NCBI GenBank assembly: GCA_902785785.1
Contig: CADAAA010000001.1
Span: 434,001 to 498,000 of the forward strand
Direction: 5' to 3'
DNA length: 64,000 bases
From: an uncultured Bacteroidia bacterium
GTDB taxonomy: Bacteria; Bacteroidota; Bacteroidia; Bacteroidales; UBA932
Shown here: piece by piece, positions 32,120 through 40,332 of the stretch
Position numbering within the stretch: the first letter of the stretch is position 1
Layout: each line of letters opens with the position of its first letter
Notes under the pieces: model-generated
Seen by the model: the letters and a program-made list of their open reading frames with translations, nothing else
Database searches by the model: none
What the model was told of the DNA's origin: nothing
Made by a program: the position numbers and the translations under genes

Positions 32120-32150
32120 TTCCGTGTGTCTCTGCTATAATAACGCAAAA

Positions 32151-32174
32151 AAGACGGTGACGTTGCACCGTCTT
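32151..32174 (-). terminator. Terminator after ssb
   Basis: 9-bp stem AAGACGGTG/CACCGTCTT with a 6-nt loop, followed on the minus strand by a run of six T (complement of 32147-32152). Confidence 0.88.
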
Positions 32175-32192
32175 TCCATCTTTTCGTTAAAA

Positions 32193-32771
32193 TCAGAACG
32201 GCAGGTCGTCAGCCCCGTCTCCACCCATGATGTCGATCGGTCCCGGCTGAACGGGTGCCGCAGGTGTGGCGGGACGCGGCTGGAAGCCGGCAGGCTGATT
32301 GTAGCCCTGCGGCGCAGCAGGCTGAGGATACCCCTGCGGGGCCGGGGCGCCGTAGGCGCCGCCCTGCGGCTGCGCCGGCCTCTGCTGGCCGTAGCCATCC
32401 TGGCCTTCGCCGCCGGGGTTGTCCCCGCGTTTGCCCAGCAACTGGATATTGTCCACAACGACTTCGGTGGTGAATTTCTTAACTCCCTGCTGGTCGGTCC
32501 AGGACCGGGTCCTGAGCTTGCCTTCGATATACACCTGGGTGCCCTTGCGGATGAACTTCTCCGCAAGGTCTGCTGAATTGCGCCAAGCGACGATGTTGTG
32601 CCATTCGGTATTCTCGCGGAGTTCTCCGCTGCGGTCGCGGTACCGCTCAGTGGTGGCCAGTGTGAATGATGCTACTTTCGTGGCGTTCTGTGCGCCGGAA
32701 TTTCCTTCGAGGTAACGTACTTCGGGGTCTCTGCCAACGTTACCGATCAACATGACTTTGTTAAGTGACAT
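32193..32771 (-). CDS. ssb: Single-stranded DNA-binding protein
   Basis: 192 aa. OB-fold in residues 1-110 (LNKVMLIGNVGRDPEVRYLEG, WHNIVAWRN, GTQVYIEGKLRTRSW), then a Gly/Pro/Gln-rich disordered linker and the partner-binding acidic tip ending DDLPF. Promoter at 32815-32845; terminator directly after. Confidence 0.95.
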   Translation of the reverse strand: MSLNKVMLIGNVGRDPEVRYLEGNSGAQNATKVASFTLATTERYRDRSGELRENTEWHNIVAWRNSADLAEKFIRKGTQVYIEGKLRTRSWTDQQGVKKFTTEVVVDNIQLLGKRGDNPGGEGQDGYGQQRPAQPQGGAYGAPAPQGYPQPAAPQGYNQPAGFQPRPATPAAPVQPGPIDIMGGDGADDLPF

Positions 32772-32814
32772 AGTGGTTCGATATTGTTTACTTTAACTAA
32801 AAAAGGTTTCTCTA

Positions 32815-32845
32815 CAAATATAGCAAACGCCGTCCAAATAACCAA
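32815..32845 (-). promoter_or_regulatory. Promoter of ssb
   Basis: On the minus strand: -33 TTG (complement of 32843-32845), 20-nt spacer, -7 TATATTTG (complement of 32815-32822); about 44 nt upstream of the ATG. Confidence 0.7.
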
Positions 32846-32888
32846 CAGCCTTTTCCGCCCGCTTCTCCCGACCAGCCCCGTTAACCTT

Positions 32889-33884
32889 CTACCGCCGGTC
32901 GAAGGCTAAAAACAGGTCGGCGAGCTGATCGGAGGATGTGTTGTCGAAATAATTGCTGACGCAGAGTCCGCGGAGGGCCTCAAGGATGGAGGCGCGGTCG
33001 AAGCGGCAGCCGTCAAGGGCCGCCGCCAGCCCTTCGGCGGGCAGACTTCCAATGAAGTCCCCGCCGAAGGAGAGCCCGCGGATTTTCCCCCGCACGATGC
33101 TGCAACTTACCTCCACTGTCCCGCAGGGGAGTTTAGCGGCATGCGTGAACCCGGCTTTCGGCGAAAGCCCGAAATTCCATTCCCAGGTGGAGAACTTGGT
33201 CCTGCAGATTTCCTGTATCTCAGTCTCATCTTCACTGCTTAGAAACACTTGGCTATCAGCGTAATCCCTTGAAAGGGTCCTTTCAAGGGCCGCTTGCATC
33301 TCCTCGACACGGGAAAACTGCGGCAGGTAGTCCCTGAGGTTGGCTACCCTGCTACGGACGGAGGCTATTCCGGCTGCGTCGAGCTTGCTCCCCGGCACGG
33401 AAAGCGCCTCGGTCAGGCTGGCGATGTCCACGTCATACATAAGTGTACCGTGGACCATCAGCCTGTCCTTGTAGACCCGCTTGGCGTAGCCGGAGACTTT
33501 CCGGCCCTCCACGACTATGTCGTTCCGGCCGGTCAGCTCCGCCGGGACGCCAAGCGCCCGCAGCGCATCCAGCATCAAGTGCAGATACTCTGGACAATCC
33601 CGTTCCAGATCTCTGGAACGCCCGACAATAGTATAGTTGAGGTTTTGCAGGTCATGGTACACGGCCCCTCCGCCGGTGACCCTGCGGGCCAGGCGGATGC
33701 CGTGTGCTTCCAGATACGGAAGATTGACCTCTGCGTAGGCGTTCTGGTTCCTGCCGATGATGACCGAAGGACTGTTCCGCCAGAGATAGAACACGGTATC
33801 ATCCGACGGGAACCGCTCCAGGCAGAATTCGTCGAAAGACATGTTGTAATGCGGGTCGGTGGAACTATTCCTGAGGTACTTCAT
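32889..33884 (-). CDS. lplA: Lipoate-protein ligase A
   Basis: 331 aa. Attaches lipoate to E2 and GcvH proteins via lipoyl-AMP. N-terminal PHYNMSFDEFCLERF and PSVIIGRNQNAYAEVN, RRVTGGGAVYHDLQNLNYT (RRxTGGGAVxHD signature), the catalytic region GRKVSGYAKRVYKDRLMVHGTLMYD with the key Lys in SGYAKR replacing the usual SG-x-A-K pattern in place, and a C-terminal accessory domain. Full length. Confidence 0.93.
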   Translation of the reverse strand: MKYLRNSSTDPHYNMSFDEFCLERFPSDDTVFYLWRNSPSVIIGRNQNAYAEVNLPYLEAHGIRLARRVTGGGAVYHDLQNLNYTIVGRSRDLERDCPEYLHLMLDALRALGVPAELTGRNDIVVEGRKVSGYAKRVYKDRLMVHGTLMYDVDIASLTEALSVPGSKLDAAGIASVRSRVANLRDYLPQFSRVEEMQAALERTLSRDYADSQVFLSSEDETEIQEICRTKFSTWEWNFGLSPKAGFTHAAKLPCGTVEVSCSIVRGKIRGLSFGGDFIGSLPAEGLAAALDGCRFDRASILEALRGLCVSNYFDNTSSDQLADLFLAFDRR

Positions 33885-33902
33885 CCTGCATCAGTTATGC
33901 TG

Positions 33903-33910
33903 CAAATTTA
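33903..33910 (-). promoter_or_regulatory. -7 element for lplA
   Basis: Minus-strand TAAATTTG (TAnnTTTG) 19 nt upstream of the start; a TTG at the complement of 33933-33935 gives a slightly long 22-nt spacer. Confidence 0.5.
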
Positions 33911-34026
33911 GCAAAAAGCTTCCCCGGATGTCCAATTGTTCCACCTATTTTTCCGAAGGTTGAAGATTTTTGGAAAAATAATCCTAACTTGTGACTTCAA
34001 ACAGGAATCATTAACACTAATACTAA

Positions 34027-35160
<1,134 letters not shown>

Positions 35161-35161
35161 G

Positions 35162-36031
35162 CTAGAGAGATATAAGTGAATCGATGTCAGGGGCTGCCCC
35201 TGTCATTACGGAATACCCGGAGACTGCCTGGTTCACGAGCCAGAGGTTTCCGGGTAAATATTTCGCCCCGGCGTCAAGCATCCGGGCACGAAGCAGCCCC
35301 GAGAAAGCGGGGTCGCGGTAATTGGCCTCCAGCACGAGAGGCTTCGCGGAGAAATCCTCCGCTCCCAGCTCCGCGAATACATCCAGAGCCATAGGCAACG
35401 CATAAACGATGAAATCCGCCAAGCGGAGCTCCTTGCGGAAATCCTGGATATCCGCAACGCGGAATCCGTACTCCGGAAGGCCTTTGATGAACGCCTCCGC
35501 CTTGGCGGCGGTGCGGTTCATCACGGTCGTGGCGAAGCCGCATTCCGCCGCGGCGAGTGCCGCGGCCTTGCCGGCTCCGCCGAGGCCCGCGACCAGCGCC
35601 GCCGGCCTCCGGCCGTAGCGTTCCACTAGCTGCGCCTTCACGAACTGATGAATCTTCACATGCGCCTTGCTTCCGAATGTGCCGTAGAATTCATGGATGA
35701 TGCCGGGGAAAAGCGCCTCGGCCACGGTGAGGATCACTCCCGTGAAGTCGGAATTATGCGCGCTGACCCCTTCAGGAGTCTTGACCAGAATGTTGGCCGC
35801 GCCAGTCAATGCCACGGGACCGGATACGATTTCAGCCTTCTCGTAAGCCTTCTCCTTGAACGGGGCAGTGACGTTGACGGCCTTGTATCCCTTGAGGAAC
35901 TTGGCGTAAGATTCTTCGAAATACTGGCCTTCGATCAGGTCGTAGCCGTATTTTCCATGGTAGGCGGTCTCGAAGAGCCTCGGGCTCTGCGAGTGTTCGA
36001 TGGGATGTCCTATGAGACCGAAATCAGGCAT
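35162..36031 (-). CDS. aroE: Shikimate dehydrogenase
   Basis: 289 aa. NADPH-dependent reduction of 3-dehydroshikimate. Substrate domain: FGLIGHPIEHSQSPRLF, VNVTAPFKEKAY with the catalytic Lys, and AHNSDFTG with the catalytic Asp. Nucleotide domain: AALVAGLGGAGKAAALAA (GxGGxxxA). Starts with an 8-nt overlap of the methyltransferase stop, so the lysS-methyltransferase-aroE genes form one unit. Confidence 0.94.
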   Translation of the reverse strand: MPDFGLIGHPIEHSQSPRLFETAYHGKYGYDLIEGQYFEESYAKFLKGYKAVNVTAPFKEKAYEKAEIVSGPVALTGAANILVKTPEGVSAHNSDFTGVILTVAEALFPGIIHEFYGTFGSKAHVKIHQFVKAQLVERYGRRPAALVAGLGGAGKAAALAAAECGFATTVMNRTAAKAEAFIKGLPEYGFRVADIQDFRKELRLADFIVYALPMALDVFAELGAEDFSAKPLVLEANYRDPAFSGLLRARMLDAGAKYLPGNLWLVNQAVSGYSVMTGAAPDIDSLISL

Positions 36032-36932
36032 TTCTCTGGCGTACGGCTTCGAACAGCAGGATAGCTGCGGACACCGATGCGTTGAGGGAGTCGAGCTCCC
36101 CGAGCATCGGGATGCGGATATGTCCGTCGGCGGCCTTTCGCCATCCGTCGGTGAGGCCTGTAGCCTCAGTCCCGACGACTATGGCCGTACCGCCCGTCAT
36201 GTCCGTATCGTAGTACCACGACGAATCCTGCAGCTGTGCCGTGTAAATATTTATCTTGTTGTCTTTCAGCCATTTGATGGCTTCTTCCGAACTGCAGCAG
36301 ACGACCTGGACGGTGAATACCGCCCCGATGCTTGCGCGGATGAGGTTGGGATTGTACAGGTCGGTCAGCGGATCGCATATCAGCACGGCGTCGGCTCCTG
36401 CCGCATCGGCGCTCCTGAGCACCGCTCCGATATTGCCCGGCTTCTCCACGCCTTCCAGCACCACCACAAGTGGCTTCTCCCTCATCTCCAGCCCGTCGAG
36501 CGTCCTTTCCTTCACTTTCACCTCGGCAATCATCCCCTCTGTCCCTCCTCTGTACGCAATCTTCTCGTACAGTTCCCTCGGCACCTCCACAATCTGCCCC
36601 GCATTCTCAAGGATGGTCTGCAGCATGTCAAGGTTCGGGGATTCACTTCCCGGAAACCGTGCCACCCTCGGCATCGTAAGAGGGGGGGACCCAAGCTTGC
36701 TTGGGGGGGGTCCGAAGGACGTTTCAGGGAGGTGAATCCCCGAACAACCTGTAATCTCCGGACAATAGAAAAGCGTGTCGATCTCGAAGCCGGCGCGGAC
36801 GCAGTGCCCGAGCTCCCGGCGGCCCTCCACGACAAAAAGCCCCATCTCCTTGCGGAGGCGGGCTTTCTCCTGAAGCGCCAGAAGCGTCTTGACCTTGCGG
36901 TTCTGCGCCGATGTCACCGACTCGACCCTCAC
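36024..36932 (-). CDS. TrmH/SpoU-family RNA 2'-O-methyltransferase with palindromic insert
   Basis: 302 aa, about 37 longer than usual. N-terminal substrate-binding domain ([37 protein letters not shown]), then a C-terminal SPOUT knot domain with [27 protein letters not shown] (motif 1, seen as [19 protein letters not shown]), [12 protein letters not shown] (motif 2) and [22 protein letters not shown] (motif 3). Residues about 63-100 (from [11 protein letters not shown] to FPGSESPN) fit no family sequence and are encoded by the palindromic element at 36633-36745, between the two domains. GTG start overlapping the lysS stop (GTGA). rRNA versus tRNA target is not determined. Confidence 0.88.
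   Translation of the reverse strand: MRVESVTSAQNRKVKTLLALQEKARLRKEMGLFVVEGRRELGHCVRAGFEIDTLFYCPEITGCSGIHLPETSFGPPPSKLGSPPLTMPRVARFPGSESPNLDMLQTILENAGQIVEVPRELYEKIAYRGGTEGMIAEVKVKERTLDGLEMREKPLVVVLEGVEKPGNIGAVLRSADAAGADAVLICDPLTDLYNPNLIRASIGAVFTVQVVCCSSEEAIKWLKDNKINIYTAQLQDSSWYYDTDMTGGTAIVVGTEATGLTDGWRKAADGHIRIPMLGELDSLNASVSAAILLFEAVRQRNA
36633..36745 (-). repeat. In-frame coding palindromic element, copy A
   Basis: Ends form an inverted repeat matching at 23 of 25 positions (36633-36657 with 36721-36745). Internal hairpins: TGCC/GGCA (36660-36673), CCCAAGC/GCTTGGG (36690-36705), GTCC/GGAC (36710-36720). Core shared with copy B at 43655-43775, including plus-strand GTGCCACCCTCGGCA and ACGTTTCAG. 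The length and phase keep the methyltransferase frame open. Confidence 0.88.
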
Positions 36933-38473
36933 TGCTCCTTCTCCTCTTCTTTCTTCACGGCCTTCTCAGGCTTCATCTGAGGGAAGAACAGCACGTCCTG
37001 GATGGTGCTCTGGCCGGTCATGAACATGGTAAGGCGGTCGATACCCATGCCAAGGCCCGAAGTCGGCGGCATGCCGTACTCGAGCGCGCGGACGAAATCG
37101 TAATCGATGAACATGGCCTCGTCATCGCCCTTGCTCTTGAGCCTGGCCTGCTCCTCGAAACGCTCCAGCTGGTCGATAGGGTCGTTCAACTCGGAATAAG
37201 CATTGGCCAGCTCCTTGCCGCATACGAACAACTCGAAACGCTCGGTGAGAGCGGGGTTGGAACGGTGGCGCTTGGTAAGAGGCGACATCTCCACCGGATA
37301 GTCGATGATGTATGTAGGCTCTATGAGATTCTTCTCGGCGTATTCTCCGAAGATCGCGTCGATCAGCTTGCCCTTGCCCATGGAAGGCTCCACTTCCACG
37401 TTCAGCTTCTTGCAGGTGGCGCGGAGCTCATCCTCGTCCATGCCGGAAACATCGACTCCGGCGTACTCCTTGATGGCATCGAGGATGGGGAGACGGCGGT
37501 ACGGAGGCTTGAAATCCACCTTGTGCTCACCGATCTGCACCTCGGTCGTACCGTTGACCCTGAGCGATATCTTCTCCAGCATCTTCTCCACGAACTCCAT
37601 CATCCAGATATAGTCCTTGTAGGCGACGTAGATCTCCATGCAGGTGAACTCGGGGTTGTGCGTCTTGTCCATGCCCTCGTTGCGGAAATCCTTTGCAAAC
37701 TCATACACGCCGCTGTAGCCTCCCACGATCAGACGCTTGAGATACAGCTCGTTGGCTATACGGAGGTAAAGGGGGATATCCAGCGCATTGTGATGGGTGA
37801 TGAACGGACGGGCGGTCGCGCCGCCGGGGATGCTCTGAAGGATGGGGGTTTCGACCTCGAGGCATCCGGCCTCGTTGAAATACTCGCGCATCGTGGCCAC
37901 GATTTGGGCACGCTTGATGAAGGTCTCCTTCACCTGAGGGTTCACGATAAGGTCGACGTAGCGCTGGCGGTAGCGGAGCTCCGGATCGGAGAAACCGTCA
38001 TGGACGGTACCGTCGGCGTCGGTCTTAACGATGGGGAGGACCTTGAGCGACTTGCTCAGCAGGGTGAGCTCCTTGGCATGGACGGACAGCTGGCCGGTCT
38101 GCGTGATGAACGCAAATCCCTTGATACCCACTATGTCACCGATGTCGAGGAGTTTCTTGAATACAGTGTTGTACATGGTCTTGTCCTCGCCGGGGCAGAT
38201 CTCGTCGCGCTTGACATACACCTGCATGCGTCCGGTCTCGTCCTGGAGCTCCATAAACGAGGCGGCGCCCATGATGCGGCGCGACATGATGCGTCCTGCG
38301 ATGCAGACATCCTGAAGGTTTTCCTTCTCCGGGTCGTACTGGTCCTTGATGCTCTGCGCGGTCTCGTTGACCGGGAACAACGCTGCCGGATACGGCTCGA
38401 TGCCCAACTCTCTCAATTTGACGAGGGACTCCCTCCTCAGCACTTCCTGCTCACTGTATTCGATATTGCCCAT
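36929..38473 (-). CDS. lysS: Lysyl-tRNA synthetase, class II
   Basis: 514 aa. OB-fold anticodon-binding domain ([21 protein letters not shown]), then the class II catalytic domain: motif 1 around [19 protein letters not shown], motif 2 [20 protein letters not shown], motif 3 [16 protein letters not shown] short Lys/Glu tail ([12 protein letters not shown]) ends the protein. I chose [11 protein letters not shown] at 38473; an open frame extends upstream to 38512 but the added residues are unlike the family. Confidence 0.95.
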   Translation of the reverse strand: MGNIEYSEQEVLRRESLVKLRELGIEPYPAALFPVNETAQSIKDQYDPEKENLQDVCIAGRIMSRRIMGAASFMELQDETGRMQVYVKRDEICPGEDKTMYNTVFKKLLDIGDIVGIKGFAFITQTGQLSVHAKELTLLSKSLKVLPIVKTDADGTVHDGFSDPELRYRQRYVDLIVNPQVKETFIKRAQIVATMREYFNEAGCLEVETPILQSIPGGATARPFITHHNALDIPLYLRIANELYLKRLIVGGYSGVYEFAKDFRNEGMDKTHNPEFTCMEIYVAYKDYIWMMEFVEKMLEKISLRVNGTTEVQIGEHKVDFKPPYRRLPILDAIKEYAGVDVSGMDEDELRATCKKLNVEVEPSMGKGKLIDAIFGEYAEKNLIEPTYIIDYPVEMSPLTKRHRSNPALTERFELFVCGKELANAYSELNDPIDQLERFEEQARLKSKGDDEAMFIDYDFVRALEYGMPPTSGLGMGIDRLTMFMTGQSTIQDVLFFPQMKPEKAVKKEEEKEQ

Positions 38474-38583
38474 AATTAGATGATGATTATTCAAAGTCCA
38501 CAAAAATAGCATATTTAATCCGGTTTTTCTTCATTGGAGGCATTTTTCTTGATTAAATAATTCCATTCTTGAATAAAAAACCG

Positions 38584-38591
38584 TAACTTTG
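38584..38591 (+). promoter_or_regulatory. -7 element 8 nt before recJ
   Basis: TAACTTTG (TAnnTTTG); its last base is 8 nt from the A of the start codon, predicting a leaderless or nearly leaderless recJ mRNA. Confidence 0.5.
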
Positions 38592-38598
38592 AACGAAT

Positions 38599-40332
38599 AT
38601 GGCCAGAGAGTGTAAATGGATAGTCATGGAGCAGGCCGATGCCGAAAAGGTATCGAGGCTCGCTACCGAAGTCGGCATCGACAGGGTGCTGGCCGAGCTT
38701 CTCGTGAAGCGCGGTGTCGAGACCTTCGAGCAGACCCGCTCTTTCTTCCGCCCCCAACTCTCCGACCTCCACGATCCCTTCCTGATGAAGGACATGGACG
38801 TTGCGGTCGAACGGCTCCGCAAGGCCATCGTCACCAAGGAGAAGATCCTCGTATACGGAGATTACGACGTCGACGGCACCACTGCGGTATCGCTCGTTTA
38901 TTCGTTCATCAAGCGTTTTACCGACCAGGTCGACTTCTATATCCCGGACCGTAATGACGAAGGATACGGAGTCTCCATCAAGGGCCTTGACTGGGCTGCG
39001 GACAACGGTTTCACCCTGGTCATCACCCTTGACTGCGGCATCAAGGCTATCGAAAAGACGCGTTATGCGGCTTCGAGGGGCATAGATTTCATCATCTGTG
39101 ACCATCACCTTCCCGATTCGGAGCTTCCGCCCGCAGTTGCCGTGCTTGATCCCAAGCGCGAGGACTGCCATTATCCCTTCGACGACCTTTCAGGCTGCGG
39201 AGTGGGTTTCAAGCTCGTGCAGGCTTATTCGCAGCGCTACGGAGTGGCCTTCGAGACGCTGGTCCCGCTGCTGGACTACCTTGTAGTCAGCATCGCATCC
39301 GACCTCGTGTCCGTGGTGGGGGAGAACCGCGTACTGGCGCATTATGGCCTCAGGCAGCTCAATGAAGCGCCGCGCGCCGGGCTTTTGGCCATGATCACTC
39401 TCTCCAAGCTCGAGCTAGGACACATCACCATCGATGATATAGTGTTCAAGATCGGTCCCCGCATCAATGCCGCAGGGCGCATGGAGACCGGCCGCCTCGC
39501 GGTCGAGCTCCTCACCGCCACCGGCATCGACGAGGCCATGACTATCGGAGAGAAGATAAACGAAAACAACAACGACCGCAAGAGCATCGACCGCGAGATT
39601 ACCCAGGAAGCCCTCGAGATGGTCCAGAAAGGCGAATGCCTCGCCTGGAAGAATGCCACGGTCGTATACAATCCCAAGTGGAACAAGGGCGTTGTCGGTA
39701 TCGTTGCATCGAGGCTCGTTGAGGCTTTCTACAAGCCTACCATCGTGCTGACCAAGTCCAACGGTTTCGTCACCGGCTCGGCCCGCAGCATCCAGGGCTT
39801 CGACCTGTACGAGGCCATAGAGAGCTGCGCCGACCTCCTCGAGAATTTCGGCGGCCATGTATATGCCGCCGGACTCACCCTCAAGGAGGAGAACCTCGCC
39901 GAGTTCAGCAGCCGCATCGATGCGTTCGTGGACAGCAAGATCACGGAGGATATGCTTACGCCCGTGGTTACGATCGACGCCAAGCTCGATTTCGCGCGCA
40001 TCACCCCTAAATTCTTCCGCATACTCAAGCAGTTCCAACCCTTCGGGCCGGGCAACAACAACCCCCTTTTCCTCACGGAGAACGTCTACGACGACGGCAA
40101 CGCCCGCAAGGTCGGCGCCGGGGGCGTACACGTCAAGCTTGAGCTGCTCCAGGAGTCACAGCCATATCACCAGATTCCGGCCATCGCCTTCAATATGTCA
40201 GATTTTTACGACTATATCAAGGCTGGCAATCCTTTCGATGTCTGCTATTCGATAGTAGAGAATTATTACAGGGGAAGTACCAATATCCAGCTCCGCATCA
40301 AGGACATGCACGAGCGCGAGGATATTATCTGA
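38599..40332 (+). CDS. recJ: Single-stranded-DNA-specific exonuclease RecJ
   Basis: 577 aa. 5'-3' ssDNA exonuclease in recombination and repair. DHH phosphoesterase motifs: VYGDYDVDGTTA, TLDCGIKA, ICDHHLPDSELP (DHH), and the DHHA1 half with INAAGRMETGRLAVELL and the Gly-rich NFGGHVYAAGLTL. OB-fold in the C-terminal part (GPGNNNPLFLTE). Slightly short of the ~570-580 typical is not an issue. Tail overlaps the convergent beta-barrel gene by 8 nt. Confidence 0.95.
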   Translation: MARECKWIVMEQADAEKVSRLATEVGIDRVLAELLVKRGVETFEQTRSFFRPQLSDLHDPFLMKDMDVAVERLRKAIVTKEKILVYGDYDVDGTTAVSLVYSFIKRFTDQVDFYIPDRNDEGYGVSIKGLDWAADNGFTLVITLDCGIKAIEKTRYAASRGIDFIICDHHLPDSELPPAVAVLDPKREDCHYPFDDLSGCGVGFKLVQAYSQRYGVAFETLVPLLDYLVVSIASDLVSVVGENRVLAHYGLRQLNEAPRAGLLAMITLSKLELGHITIDDIVFKIGPRINAAGRMETGRLAVELLTATGIDEAMTIGEKINENNNDRKSIDREITQEALEMVQKGECLAWKNATVVYNPKWNKGVVGIVASRLVEAFYKPTIVLTKSNGFVTGSARSIQGFDLYEAIESCADLLENFGGHVYAAGLTLKEENLAEFSSRIDAFVDSKITEDMLTPVVTIDAKLDFARITPKFFRILKQFQPFGPGNNNPLFLTENVYDDGNARKVGAGGVHVKLELLQESQPYHQIPAIAFNMSDFYDYIKAGNPFDVCYSIVENYYRGSTNIQLRIKDMHEREDII

